The notes: generated from the sequence alone by a model not told the origin. A stretch of 64,000 nucleotides of DNA from JAVBLD01 sp031553705 (GCA_031553705.1 JAVBLD010000003.1:1-64000), one strand, 5' to 3'; positions 38,516-48,288 are shown, counted from the stretch's first letter. Numbers and translations are program-made.

Positions 38516-38857
38516 ATATAGTGATTCGATTTTTAAAAAGCTGATATTAATAAAAACTTAATTGTCTGTGTTATGTACTGATTATCAGTATATAACTTTA
38601 ATATTTTAGCCATTAATTTATAATTATTATAAATAATTGCCTAAAAGACAATGTTATTAAATGGCTGATAATTAGTTGTTTTTTTGCTTTTTTATGCAGA
38701 ATGCAAAAATGTAAACTAACTTTATTTGGTGATATATTTAATAGTTATTTAAGATATTAGCCCTGTAATTTAATAAAATATTAATAGACCAAAAATGAAA
38801 GATCGAGAATTGAAACAGATTTTATTAATATAGAACAAAACGAACCAGGTTAAAATA

Positions 38858-38889
38858 GTTGAAATATTGAAATGAAATCGATATATTTG
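38858..38889 (+). promoter_or_regulatory. Promoter of the PL8/GH88 operon
   Basis: GTTG (38858-38861), 20-bp spacer, TATATTTG (38882-38889): one mismatch to the Bacteroidetes consensus, about 110 bp before the PL8 start. Confidence 0.65.
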
Positions 38890-38997
38890 TGCAATCGGTT
38901 GTCGGAATGAAAAAAATCAAGAGTTGAATTCGTGATGCATGGATGATCTATATATTTTGATGGAACGTGATTATTAATATGAAATTGGGATGTTATT

Positions 38998-41460
38998 ATG
39001 AATATGAAACGGAGACGGAAAAGGTGGTTGATCGGTATGCTGGCGACGCTGGTCTGTTTTACCGGCCAGGCGCAACGGATTTCGTTCGCACGGCAGGTGT
39101 TTGATTTCGGACAGATCAGGGAAGTAGATGGGCCTGTGGTGTGCGATTTTTATTTTATGAACACTGGTGAACGTCCTCTGGTCATCAAAGAGGTGGTTGT
39201 CAGTTGCGGTTGTACTTCTTCCGAATGGTCTTCGAGGCCTTATCAACCAGGGGAGAAAGGGGTGATTCGGATGGTTTACCATCCGGAAGGACGAACTGAA
39301 TCTAGTTTTCATTCTGTTGCGGAAGTTTATACCAATGCTGTAAAGTCCGGCCGGTCGGACGGTGTGTTTTGTCTGGAAATATCGGGAAACGTGGAACGCG
39401 GGCCTCTTCCGGAGATCAATGCATATCGTATGGAAACTTGGGGGAAAAAGGAGGTCACTATGGGTGAACGGATGGTGGAAGCCGATGATCTTGGTCGGAT
39501 CAGGAACCGGGTGCGGGAGTGGCTTTTGGGACAAATAACGGATGCAGCCCAGCATGATAAGGAAGTAAAAGAGCTTGTCGGCAGGATGCGTCGCGAAGGG
39601 TATTGGGATGATATCGATTACGCTTGCTACTGTCGGACGAATTGGGAACCGATGCACCATCTCGGACGCATGAAGAGTATGGCGCAAGCCTATCTCTCCC
39701 CACAGTCGGATTATTATCAGCATGACAGTCTTTTTGAGGCAGTTCGTAGCGGTATGGCATACTGGAACCGAAAAGATCCGAAAAGTCATAATTGGTGGCA
39801 GACCCAGATCGGAGGAAGTCAATTGCTGGGAGAGATATTAATATTGATGGATGCCGGGAAGCAGGTTTTGCCCGAAGCGCTGACTGCAGGCTTAACGCGA
39901 AAAATGGAGCGGAGTGATCCCCGAAAGTGGACCGGCGCCAATAAGTTGGATATCGCCATACACCATATGCACAGAGGATGCTTATTGCGTAACGATAGTA
40001 TTGTTAAAGCCTCCGTCGAACAGATTTTTTATCCGGTACAGATAACCGATAAAGAGGGTATCCAGGAAGATTTCTCTTATCATCAGCATGGAAATCAGCT
40101 CTATATAGGAGGGTATGGTACAGTCTTTGTCAACGGGATAACGGTACAAGCATGGTGTCTTGACGGTACGGCTTATGCGTTGGATCCGGAACGGTTGGGA
40201 TTGTTTTCTCGTTTTGTGAGGGAGACCTATCTGATGGTGTTACGGGGGAAATATGCCGATTTTAGCGTGACCGGCAGGGGCCTCAGCCGGCAGGGGGCCT
40301 TAGACTATGGCAGTGTTGGATATATTCTCCGGATGTTGGCCGATCTTGACAAAGCACATGCCGGCGAATACCAGGCAGCACTTCTGCGGTTGGATGAGCC
40401 GAAGAGTTATCGGCAAGACGATAGAAACCGGATGTATTGGCGCTCTGATTATATTTTGCATAACCGTAAGGAATATGATTTTTCAGTTCGGACCGCTTCC
40501 GTCAGGACTTCTAAAACCGAGAGCGGAAACGGGGAAAATCTGCTGGGAACATTTTTGTCGGACGGAGCGACTTCGATACGAGTCAATGGGAATGAGTATT
40601 TTGATATTTTTCCGGTTTGGGAGTGGAATAAAATACCGGGGGTGACGGCTCCTGATCAAATGATGCCTATGAAGGCGGTTTGGGGTGTAAAGGGGACGTC
40701 AGATTTTACCGGAGGTGTATCGGACGGCTTGTACGGTGCGATGGCCTTCGATCTGAACGACTATAATGTGCGGGCCCGGAAAGCCTGGTTCTGTTTTGAC
40801 GAAGAGGTGGTTTGTCTGGGAGCCGGGATCGGCGCCAATGCTTCGGAAAAGATGATCACTTCGGTAAACCAGTGTTGCCTGGACGGACCGGTGACCATAT
40901 CCCGTAACGGCTCCGTGTCGGTGCTTGATGATGGGGAGTATCTGTTTACAGGTGATTTGAAATGGATACTTCATGACAGTATAGTTTACTTTTTCCCCGA
41001 AAAGTCGGTCGTGTGCCTGAAAAAAGGAGTACAGAGCGGAAGTTGGGCAACAATCAATTATAATTACCCCTCGGACCGGATCGATAAGAAAGTGTTTAAT
41101 CTTTGGCTGGATCACGGCGTTGGTCCCGAAAACGGAAAATATGCTTATATCCTGTTGCCCGGTAAAAAAGAGGTTGGGGATGTAATAATGTATGATACCG
41201 GCAATATCCGGATAGAACAAAACGATACGACAATACAGGCTGTTGTGAACCGGAAGCTGGATATGTTGCAGGTGGTGTTTTATCATCCGGCGACATTCGA
41301 TAACGGAACGATCCGTTTGTCGGTGGATAAGCCTTGCGTGGTAATGATCGGAAAAGCCGGCAGCCGGCAACCGGAACTGACGGTTGGCAATCCGGTCAGC
41401 CACGATTCTTCCGTAACGGTTCGTTTTAATAACGGAAAGAAGAGAATAATTAAATATTAA
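38998..41460 (+). CDS. PL8-family polysaccharide lyase with N-terminal DUF1573 domain
   Basis: Secreted lyase of 820 residues likely acting on uronic-acid polysaccharides (hyaluronan, chondroitin or a relative). Signal peptide about 1-25 (ends GQAQ). Residues about 27-130 form a DUF1573 (ASH-like Ig) domain (FDFGQI.. and SCGCTSSEW). The PL8 alpha-toroid and beta-sandwich follow. Compared with Flavobacterium chondroitinase AC, the catalytic set is kept with near-identical spacing: N315 (TGANK), H364 (HQHG), Y373 (GGYG), R427 and R431 (GRGLSR). The front DUF1573 domain is unusual for PL8 enzymes. First gene of a four-gene operon. Confidence 0.88.
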   Translation: MNMKRRRKRWLIGMLATLVCFTGQAQRISFARQVFDFGQIREVDGPVVCDFYFMNTGERPLVIKEVVVSCGCTSSEWSSRPYQPGEKGVIRMVYHPEGRTESSFHSVAEVYTNAVKSGRSDGVFCLEISGNVERGPLPEINAYRMETWGKKEVTMGERMVEADDLGRIRNRVREWLLGQITDAAQHDKEVKELVGRMRREGYWDDIDYACYCRTNWEPMHHLGRMKSMAQAYLSPQSDYYQHDSLFEAVRSGMAYWNRKDPKSHNWWQTQIGGSQLLGEILILMDAGKQVLPEALTAGLTRKMERSDPRKWTGANKLDIAIHHMHRGCLLRNDSIVKASVEQIFYPVQITDKEGIQEDFSYHQHGNQLYIGGYGTVFVNGITVQAWCLDGTAYALDPERLGLFSRFVRETYLMVLRGKYADFSVTGRGLSRQGALDYGSVGYILRMLADLDKAHAGEYQAALLRLDEPKSYRQDDRNRMYWRSDYILHNRKEYDFSVRTASVRTSKTESGNGENLLGTFLSDGATSIRVNGNEYFDIFPVWEWNKIPGVTAPDQMMPMKAVWGVKGTSDFTGGVSDGLYGAMAFDLNDYNVRARKAWFCFDEEVVCLGAGIGANASEKMITSVNQCCLDGPVTISRNGSVSVLDDGEYLFTGDLKWILHDSIVYFFPEKSVVCLKKGVQSGSWATINYNYPSDRIDKKVFNLWLDHGVGPENGKYAYILLPGKKEVGDVIMYDTGNIRIEQNDTTIQAVVNRKLDMLQVVFYHPATFDNGTIRLSVDKPCVVMIGKAGSRQPELTVGNPVSHDSSVTVRFNNGKKRIIKY

Positions 41461-41471
41461 AAATAGCTTTA

Positions 41472-41479
41472 TATATTTG
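41472..41479 (+). promoter_or_regulatory. Possible internal promoter -7 element before the GH88 gene
   Basis: TATATTTG 93 bp before the GH88 start, without a good -33. The 111-bp gap also holds a short stem GGTTTG/CAAACC (about 41514-41534). It may allow partly independent expression of the last three genes. Confidence 0.3.
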
Positions 41480-41571
41480 TCCTGTATAAATCCGAATCGG
41501 AAGTATAATAGGTTTGGTATCCGGACAAACCGTACACTAACAGAATTGTACATAATTAAATACGGATTCGA

Positions 41572-42753
41572 ATGATAAGAAAAGGTTATCGGCTATTGCC
41601 GTTTATTTTGCTTTTTGCCGGATGTTCCGGTGAAAGGAGTTTGGTGAAGGAAAATATCGCTTTTGCCGAACAACAGGTTCAACGTATGATCGATAGTATG
41701 GAAGTGACGGGTAAAATACTGAGCCCGAGGACGACCAGCAACGGTAGAGTGGTATATACCTCCTTTCAGGACTGGACCAGTGGTTTTTTCCCGGGCAGTT
41801 TATGGTACTTGTACCGGCTGACCGGAAAAGAGGAATGGAAAAAACAGGCGGAAAAGTATACGGAAGCACTGGATAAGATACAGTATCTCACTTGGCACCA
41901 TGATATCGGTTTTATGATAGGTTGCAGTTATGGCAATGGTATACGTTATAGAGGAGAAGAGGAGTACCGGAAAGTAATGGTGCAGGCTGCAAAATCATTG
42001 TCGACCCGCTTTCGCCCTAAGGCCGGTATTATCCAGTCCTGGGATGCTACCCGCGGATGGCAGGGGGAGAGGGGATGGATCTGCCCGGTGATCATTGACA
42101 ATATGATGAACCTGGAGCTATTGTTTGAGGCGACAAAGATCAGTGGCGATTCCTCTTTTTATCGTATTGCGGTGTCGCATGCCGATAAGACGATGGCCAA
42201 TCAATATCGCCCGGATATGAGTTGTTACCATGTCGTGGATTATGATACGACGAACGGCAGGGTGCGTAATAAACATACGGCTCAGGGATATGCTCACGAA
42301 TCGGCCTGGGCCAGGGGCCAGGCATGGGGTTTGTACGGATTTACGATGTGTTACCGGTATACCGGTAACAAAGCTTACCTCGATATGGCAGAGAAGATTG
42401 CTGCTTACCTGTTTTCTCATCCCCGGATGCCGGAGGATCTTGTGCCTTATTGGGATTTTGATGCTCCCAATATCCCGGATGAACCGAGGGATGCGTCGGC
42501 TGCGGCTATCATCGCTTCGGCATTGTATGAACTTGACAGGTGTGTCGGAAAAGGATACCGGAAAACGGCGAATAAGATAGTCAAAAGTTTATCCTCTCCG
42601 GCCTATAGGGCAAAACTGGGAGAGAATGGTAATTTTATCCTAATGCACTCTGTCGGAAGTATACCCCATGGCGGCGAGATCGATAAGCCACTGGTGTATG
42701 CGGATTATTATTTTTTGGAAGCATTGGCAAGAGAATTGAAAATCGGATATTGA
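41572..42753 (+). CDS. GH88 unsaturated glucuronyl hydrolase (lipoprotein)
   Basis: Enzyme of 393 residues that removes the 4,5-unsaturated uronate left at the non-reducing end by a polysaccharide lyase. Lipobox at Cys18 (LLFAGC), so it is probably periplasmic membrane-anchored. The (alpha/alpha)6 fold motifs are present: FQDWTSGFFPGSLW, HHDIGF with Asp111 and VIIDNMMNLELL with Asp176, equivalent to the catalytic aspartates 88 and 149 of Bacillus GL1 enzyme, then HESAWARGQAWGLYGF and RDASAAAIIASALYEL. It sits immediately after the PL8 lyase, the expected next step. Confidence 0.95.
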   Translation: MIRKGYRLLPFILLFAGCSGERSLVKENIAFAEQQVQRMIDSMEVTGKILSPRTTSNGRVVYTSFQDWTSGFFPGSLWYLYRLTGKEEWKKQAEKYTEALDKIQYLTWHHDIGFMIGCSYGNGIRYRGEEEYRKVMVQAAKSLSTRFRPKAGIIQSWDATRGWQGERGWICPVIIDNMMNLELLFEATKISGDSSFYRIAVSHADKTMANQYRPDMSCYHVVDYDTTNGRVRNKHTAQGYAHESAWARGQAWGLYGFTMCYRYTGNKAYLDMAEKIAAYLFSHPRMPEDLVPYWDFDAPNIPDEPRDASAAAIIASALYELDRCVGKGYRKTANKIVKSLSSPAYRAKLGENGNFILMHSVGSIPHGGEIDKPLVYADYYFLEALARELKIGY

Positions 42754-42760
42754 AAACAGT

Positions 42761-44611
42761 ATGAGACGAATATTGATGGTTCTGTGCTTAATGGCTGCAT
42801 TGTCGGCCTATGCACAACGGGGAGAGGAGCAAGGGGAGCTTGCGGTGAGGATAATGAGTTATAATATAAGAAATGGTATCGGCATCGACCAGGTATACGA
42901 CTTGGATCGTACGGTAGCAGCGATTAACCGGGCGATGCCGGATGTTGTGGCATTGCAGGAACTGGATAGCGTCACACTGCGGAATGGGAAGAAGGATGTG
43001 TTGAAAGAGCTGGCGGAGCGGATGTTAATGCACCGGATATATGCTCCTGCGATAACATATCAGGGAGGGAAATATGGGATTGGTATCCTTTCAAAAGAAA
43101 AACCATTGGGTTATCGTTGTTATCACTTGCCCGGACGTGAAGAACAACGTGCGCTTTTGGTTGCGGAGTTTAAGCGTTATGTGGTTTGTTGTACCCATTT
43201 CTCATTGACGGAAGCCGATAGGGAGGCTTCGGTAGATACCATCTTAAAAATAGTGGCCGGAATGCAAAAACCTCTGTTCCTGGCCGGTGACCTGAATGCA
43301 TTTCCGGAATCAGGGGTATTGAAACGACTAAAAAAGAAGTTTCAGTTACTAAGTAATACGAAACAATTGACCTTTCCGGCAGATACGCCTCGAGTCTGTA
43401 TTGATTATATCCTGGGATATACGGCAAATGGACAATCTTATGCGACGCTTCAGAGCAGGGTAGCGGACGAACCGGTGGCTTCCGATCACCGACCGGTAGT
43501 TGTGGATGTGAGATTCAAAACCGAGGTGTCGGAGATATTCCGTACCAACCCTTATTTGCAACGTCCCGCGGAGGACGTGATGACAGTGTGCTGGCTGACC
43601 AATGTACCGGTTTACAGTTGGGTGGAGTACGGTACGGCCCCCGATAGCCTCCGGCGTGCACATACGGTGGTCGATGGGCAGGTTGTTTCTAACAATACAA
43701 TACATAAAATCCGTCTGGAACGTCTGAAGCCGGGAACGACCTACTATTACCGCGCCTGTTCGCGGGAGATCCTTTATTACGGCGCGTATAGCAAAGTATT
43801 TGGCGAAACGGCGATAACGGCGATAAAGACGTTTATCGTTCCAAGGAGCGGAGAGTGTGATTTTACAGCGTTGATATTCAATGATCTCCATAAACAGCAT
43901 AAGATATTGGATGCACTGTACGATCAGGTGAAAGATATAAAGTATGATATGGTATTTTTTAACGGGGATGTGATCGACGATCCGAGAAATGAATCGGAGG
44001 CAGTTCGTTCGCTCTCTTATTATAATAATAAAGTGGGTGCCGACCGGATTCCTGTGTTTTATCTGCGTGGAAATCACGAGATCCGGAATGCCTATTCGAT
44101 CGAGCTGAGAAGTCTGTTCGACTATGTCGGTGATAAAACATACGGGGCATTTAGTTGGGGAGATACCCGTTTTGTGATGTTGGATTGTGGAGAAGATAAA
44201 GCCGACAGCTCACCGGTGTTCTACGGATTGAATGATTTTACCCGGTTGTTGAATGACCAGACCGGTTTCCTGAAAACCGAACTAGTTTCGAAGGCCTTTA
44301 AAAAAGCTGGCAGAAGGGTATTGATACACCACATCCCGTTATATTGCCAGCCGGAAAAGACCTATCTGCCGGGGTTAAAGTTGTGGGGAGGAATGCTGGA
44401 ACGCGCTCCTTTCGATATAGCCCTTTGCGGACATACCCACGAATATGTTTTTCATCCGAAAGGAGAAGCTGGTAACAATTTCCCGGTGGCAGTGGGTGGC
44501 GGATATTCGTTGAACAACGCTACCGTGATGGTTTTGGAAAAGAGGGGGAAGACATTGACATTAAAAGTTCTCGACAGTACAGGAAAAATATTAAAAGAAA
44601 CAACATTATAA
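42761..44611 (+). CDS. Fusion: endonuclease/exonuclease/phosphatase domain plus metallophosphoesterase
   Basis: Secreted protein of 616 residues with signal peptide 1-18. Residues about 26-255 are an EEP (DNase I/sphingomyelinase-like) domain: MSYNIRNG, VVALQELDS, LAGDLNAF, SDHRPVVVDV. Residues about 265-365 are a fibronectin-like purple-acid-phosphatase N-domain (VCWLTNVPVYSWVEYGT). Residues about 380-600 are a calcineurin-like metallophosphoesterase: FNDLH, FFNGDVIDD, YLRGNHE, HHIP, CGHTHEY. Both active sites look complete. The gene is 7 bp after GH88, so it is probably co-transcribed. The substrate is unknown; phosphodiester plus phosphomonoester removal from a phosphorylated ligand is possible. 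Confidence 0.85.
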   Translation: MRRILMVLCLMAALSAYAQRGEEQGELAVRIMSYNIRNGIGIDQVYDLDRTVAAINRAMPDVVALQELDSVTLRNGKKDVLKELAERMLMHRIYAPAITYQGGKYGIGILSKEKPLGYRCYHLPGREEQRALLVAEFKRYVVCCTHFSLTEADREASVDTILKIVAGMQKPLFLAGDLNAFPESGVLKRLKKKFQLLSNTKQLTFPADTPRVCIDYILGYTANGQSYATLQSRVADEPVASDHRPVVVDVRFKTEVSEIFRTNPYLQRPAEDVMTVCWLTNVPVYSWVEYGTAPDSLRRAHTVVDGQVVSNNTIHKIRLERLKPGTTYYYRACSREILYYGAYSKVFGETAITAIKTFIVPRSGECDFTALIFNDLHKQHKILDALYDQVKDIKYDMVFFNGDVIDDPRNESEAVRSLSYYNNKVGADRIPVFYLRGNHEIRNAYSIELRSLFDYVGDKTYGAFSWGDTRFVMLDCGEDKADSSPVFYGLNDFTRLLNDQTGFLKTELVSKAFKKAGRRVLIHHIPLYCQPEKTYLPGLKLWGGMLERAPFDIALCGHTHEYVFHPKGEAGNNFPVAVGGGYSLNNATVMVLEKRGKTLTLKVLDSTGKILKETTL

Positions 44612-44660
44612 ATCAGGGATAGTAGAGTAATTTCAATTCTCCTTTTTTAACTATTTAATT

Positions 44661-45524
44661 ATGAGGCATATCATATTATTTTTTTTAGGGATTATATGTA
44701 GTATGACCGTTGTTTTTGGGCAGCCAAAGATTTTGATCGGCGGATCCGGATGGGACAGGATAGCGATACTGGATAAAAAGAGTGGCCGGATAGAGTGGTC
44801 GCATCCGTTAAATCCCGATGAAGAGTGCAACAGTGTGGCTTATACCAGAAAAGGAGAGATTCTGTATGCTTACCGGAATGGGGCAAAACTGATTACAAAG
44901 GATCATCAGGTGGTCTGGGATTATCCGGTGAAGAATGGGGAGTTGCATACGGCCACTGTTTTACCGGACGGAGGTTATCTGCTGGCGATATGCGGCCATC
45001 CGGCAAAGATTGTCGAGTTGGATAAAAACGGGAAAGTGAGGCATGAGGTCTATTTCGATACCCATATTCCGGGATTGCACAGCCAATTCCGGCAAGTCGG
45101 TAAATCCGGCCGGGGTACTTACCTGGTGCCGCTTATGGCAAAAGGAGAAGTGGTGGAGTTGAGCGCCGAGGGGATAGAGTTGCAGAGATATCGCTTATCG
45201 GGGAATTTATTTGCAGTGGTAGAGTTGAAAAACGGGAATTTATTGGTTAGTTGCGGCGATGCTCATGCTTATGAAGAATTGGACCATGACGGCCAGTTGG
45301 TGAAAAGAACGGGAAAGGAAGATATTAACGGAGTGTCGTTGCAGTTCGTTGCACAGATTGCGCCTGTAAAACGAGGCGGCATTATGATTTGTAATTGGCT
45401 TGGCCACTCTGCCGCAAAAGGCGAACCGTTACTGATCGAACTGGATGCTGCTGGGCAGGTGGTATGGTCGATGACTGCCAGTAAAGAGGTAAAGGCTGTG
45501 TCTGCGGTTTGGATAATTAGATAA
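44661..45524 (+). CDS. Secreted beta-propeller (PQQ/WD40-like) protein
   Basis: Protein of 287 residues with a signal peptide (about 1-20, ends VVFG) and short beta repeats of the type ..ILDKKSGRIEWSHP.., KLITKDHQVVWDYP, IVELDKNGKVRHE, consistent with a six- or seven-bladed propeller. No catalytic residues are recognised. Last gene of the PL8 operon (49 bp from the previous gene). It may bind a product or a partner enzyme. Related propeller modules are also used by two proteins in the next operon. Confidence 0.7.
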   Translation: MRHIILFFLGIICSMTVVFGQPKILIGGSGWDRIAILDKKSGRIEWSHPLNPDEECNSVAYTRKGEILYAYRNGAKLITKDHQVVWDYPVKNGELHTATVLPDGGYLLAICGHPAKIVELDKNGKVRHEVYFDTHIPGLHSQFRQVGKSGRGTYLVPLMAKGEVVELSAEGIELQRYRLSGNLFAVVELKNGNLLVSCGDAHAYEELDHDGQLVKRTGKEDINGVSLQFVAQIAPVKRGGIMICNWLGHSAAKGEPLLIELDAAGQVVWSMTASKEVKAVSAVWIIR

Positions 45525-45552
45525 GGGGCAGGCAGCAGGATGAGGAGATATA
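45521..45552 (+). repeat. Dispersed purine-rich repeat, copy D
   Basis: AAGGGGCAGGCAGCAGGATG just after the propeller gene; same GGGGCAGG core as copies A, C and E. Confidence 0.5.
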
Positions 45553-45612
45553 GGTGAAAAATAGTGATAAGATGTTGATTGTTGGTTGATTTCAAATAAA
45601 GTAAATTTTTGG

Positions 45613-45643
45613 TTTGAAATAAATTTAGAATAGTTTATATTTG
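45613..45643 (+). promoter_or_regulatory. Consensus promoter of the IclR-led operon
   Basis: TTTG (45613-45616), 19-bp spacer, TATATTTG (45636-45643): perfect Bacteroidetes promoter about 60 bp before the IclR start. No clear terminator separates it from the preceding PL8 operon, so read-through is possible. Confidence 0.8.
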
Positions 45644-45704
45644 TAGAGGTCTATTTTTGAAACAAGGTTTCATATTTGAATTAATGTGACGGAGGTGGGT
45701 AGAA

Positions 45705-46490
45705 GTGAATAAAAAAGTGGAGAATAAATATAACGTTCCGATACTGGAAAAGGGCATGGAATTGTTGGAAATACTGGCTAATCATCATGCCGGACTGACG
45801 ATACAGGATATGTGTGTGTTGTTGAAATATCCTAAAACTACAGTCTATCGGATTGCTACGACATTATCGGAATTGGGTTATCTGGGGAAAAATGAGGAGA
45901 GCAACCGCTTTTTTCTTTCGCGGAAGATATTCCGTCTTGGATTGGCGGCGCTGGGAGAGGCTAATATTCTGGAGCGGGCGATCGAACCGATGAAACGATT
46001 ACGGGATGAGGTGAAGGAGTCGGTTATGTTGGGCACGCTGGTCGGGAGCGATGTTGTGCTGTTGGAACAGGTATTGGGGTCGCACGATTTTACCTTTATG
46101 CTGAAAACCGGTGCACATTTGTGTCCTTATGCTTCTGCACCCGGAAAGGTGCTGTTGGCTTATCAGACCGACAGGGTACGTGATGAACTATTGAAAAATA
46201 TGGAGCTGGTAAGTTTCAATGAAAATACGATAGTGAATAAACAACAGCTCCTGAACGAGCTTTGGAGGGTAAAAGAGAAAGGATATGGTGTAGATATCGA
46301 AGAGGAAATTGCAGGGGTTCACTGCCTGGGGGCTCCGGTATTTAATCCGTCCGGCGAGATTATTGCCTGTGTATGGATTTCCGGACCAAAAGGAAGGATG
46401 CCGTCGGAATTATTCCCGGAATTGAGCCGGAAGGTTTGTACTTGTGCGGAGATAATATCCGGAAAGTTGGGATATAAGATAAGTAATTGA
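45705..46490 (+). CDS. IclR-family transcriptional regulator
   Basis: Cytosolic regulator of 261 residues. Winged helix-turn-helix about 12-75 (LTIQDMCVLLKYPKTTVYRI.. LGYLG) and IclR effector domain about 85-258 (SVMLGTLVGSDVVLLEQV, YASAPGKVLLAYQ, EEEIAGVHCLGAPVFNPSGEII). The start is GTG at 45705, supported by GGAGG at 45691-45695, an unusually good Shine-Dalgarno for this phylum. IclR proteins control aromatic, sugar-acid and glycerol-type catabolism by binding a small effector. As first gene of the following catabolic run it is the likely local switch. Confidence 0.95.
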   Translation: MNKKVENKYNVPILEKGMELLEILANHHAGLTIQDMCVLLKYPKTTVYRIATTLSELGYLGKNEESNRFFLSRKIFRLGLAALGEANILERAIEPMKRLRDEVKESVMLGTLVGSDVVLLEQVLGSHDFTFMLKTGAHLCPYASAPGKVLLAYQTDRVRDELLKNMELVSFNENTIVNKQQLLNELWRVKEKGYGVDIEEEIAGVHCLGAPVFNPSGEIIACVWISGPKGRMPSELFPELSRKVCTCAEIISGKLGYKISN

Positions 46491-46533
46491 GGCTTGAAAG
46501 TTACAACGTGGTTTTTAATCTAAAATCTGCAAT

Positions 46534-48288
46534 ATGAAGGGTTTTTGGGGAGTACTGTGTTTGTTATGGGGGATAGCCGTCCAGGCTGCTCCGGGATCTC
46601 CGCTGTTTATCAGTGACATTAGGGTTACCGATAACGGGGAGTTGTTGATGACTTGTAAAGGGGATAAGACATTAAAGAAATACGATGCTTCCGGCGAGCG
46701 TTTGCTAAAAGCATGGGCGTTTGATGAAACGCCGACGGGAGTTGCTGTTTTTCAGAATACGGCGGTGGTGACCTGTTTTGATAAAAAAGGGGTTGTGGTA
46801 ACGGTGGATTTGTCCACCGGCAATACCGGCCAGCCTCTCTTTACCGGTTCAGGAGCTACTGCTCCGTTGTTCGGCCGCGATCCGTCGAAGGTATACGTAT
46901 GCAACCAGTTTGCCGGTACGGTGAGTGAAGTGGATATCCGGCAGGGGCAAGTATTGAGGGAGGTTAAAGTGCTCCGGGAGCCTAAAAACGTTGCATTCAG
47001 CGCGGACGGAAAACTGCTTTTTGTTACCAATTTCCTGCCGGCGCAACGGGCTGATATAGAGTATGTGGCCTGCTGCGTTTCGGTTATTGATATGGCCTCT
47101 TTTAAAAAGATAAAGGATATCCGTCTGGAAAACGGAAGCAACGCTTTACGCGGGGTATGTTTATCCCCGGACGGGAAATACCTGTTTATCTCTCATAATC
47201 TGGGACGTTTTGCAGTGCCTACTTCTCAATTGCAACAAGGATGGATGAATACGAGTGCGATCAGTGTGGTGGATGTCAGGACCCTTGAATTTTCCGGGGC
47301 AGTATTGGTTGACGAGTCGGAGCGGGGAGCTGCCGGAATATGGGGGATTGCCTGTACCGGGGATAGGCTGATTGTCAGTCACTCAGGTACCCATGAGATC
47401 AGTGTAATAGATTATCCGGCATTTATAAAGAAGTATGAGGCCTATCCCGATAAAAAAACGTTGAATTACGATTTGCGTTTTCTGTATGGGATCAGGGAGC
47501 GGGTACCTTTGAAAGGAAACGGGCCGAGAAATTTTGCAGTGAAGGGGAACAAGATTTACCTGCCGATGTATTTTTCGGACGACCTGAATATATATGATCT
47601 GGGAAACAGGCGATCGGAAGATATTGTTTTAAATCCGGGACGTGTCGAAACCGACGCGCAACGGGGAGAACGTATGTTCAACGATGCAGCTTTCTGTTTT
47701 CAAAACTGGCAGTCGTGCAACGGATGTCATCCGGGGGATGCACGTACCGACGGGATGAACTGGGACCTGATGAATGACGGAGTCGGAAATCCGAAAAACT
47801 GTAAGAGCCTATTGCTTGCGATGGATACTCCGCCATGTATGATCTCCGGTATCCGGGCCTCGGCAGAGATTGCTAACCGGGCCGGATTTAAGTATATCCA
47901 GTTTATGGAAATCTCGGAAGAGGACGCCCAGTGTGTGGATGCTTATGTACGTTCGTTGAAACCGGTACCAAGTCCTTATCTGGTGGACGGAGAACTGTCG
48001 GAGAAAGCGAAAAGGGGGCGTAAGGTATTTGAAGAACTGAATTGCGGTTCGTGTCATTCCGGCCCTTATTATACCGACCAGAAGATGTACCGGATCGGCA
48101 AAGATATCGAATTTGAGAAAGGGTGGGATACACCGACCCTGATCGAGGTGTGGAGGACTGCCCCTTATCTGTTTAACGGACGTGCGGCGACGATGGAGGA
48201 TGTGTTTAAAGTAGAGAAGCATGGGGTGGATCGAAAATTGTCAAAAACGGAATTGGAAGCACTTGTTGAATATGTTAATTCATTGTAA
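46534..48288 (+). CDS. Beta-propeller fused to a diheme c-type cytochrome (MauG/cytochrome c peroxidase-like)
   Basis: Exported protein of 584 residues with signal peptide 1-18 (ends VQAAP). Residues about 25-370 are a YncE/WD40-like seven-bladed propeller (GVAVFQNTAVV, FSADGKLLFVTN, LSPDGKYLFISHN). The C-terminal part is a diheme domain with C395-x-x-C398-H399 (CNGCH) and C504-x-x-C507-H508 (CGSCH), spaced as in the cytochrome c peroxidase/MauG group. It should be a periplasmic or surface redox protein and needs the cytochrome c synthase encoded at 57.4 kb. Its stop overlaps the next start by one base (TAATG), indicating coupled translation. Confidence 0.88.
   Translation: MKGFWGVLCLLWGIAVQAAPGSPLFISDIRVTDNGELLMTCKGDKTLKKYDASGERLLKAWAFDETPTGVAVFQNTAVVTCFDKKGVVVTVDLSTGNTGQPLFTGSGATAPLFGRDPSKVYVCNQFAGTVSEVDIRQGQVLREVKVLREPKNVAFSADGKLLFVTNFLPAQRADIEYVACCVSVIDMASFKKIKDIRLENGSNALRGVCLSPDGKYLFISHNLGRFAVPTSQLQQGWMNTSAISVVDVRTLEFSGAVLVDESERGAAGIWGIACTGDRLIVSHSGTHEISVIDYPAFIKKYEAYPDKKTLNYDLRFLYGIRERVPLKGNGPRNFAVKGNKIYLPMYFSDDLNIYDLGNRRSEDIVLNPGRVETDAQRGERMFNDAAFCFQNWQSCNGCHPGDARTDGMNWDLMNDGVGNPKNCKSLLLAMDTPPCMISGIRASAEIANRAGFKYIQFMEISEEDAQCVDAYVRSLKPVPSPYLVDGELSEKAKRGRKVFEELNCGSCHSGPYYTDQKMYRIGKDIEFEKGWDTPTLIEVWRTAPYLFNGRAATMEDVFKVEKHGVDRKLSKTELEALVEYVNSL

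Larger units (their letters stand above)
38338..38997. other. AT-rich divergent promoter region between two catabolic loci
   Basis: 660 bases without a gene and much richer in A/T than the flanking genes. It contains one -7-like element for the minus-strand FAS1 operon and a full promoter for the plus-strand PL8 operon, listed separately. No regulator gene (SusR, ECF sigma/anti-sigma, hybrid two-component) is present here for either locus. Confidence 0.7.

Noticed and set aside
38974..39822. Minus-strand frame of 282 codons opposite the PL8 gene
   Set aside because: The opposite strand encodes a clear PL8 lyase; the peptide has shadow composition and no recognisable domain.
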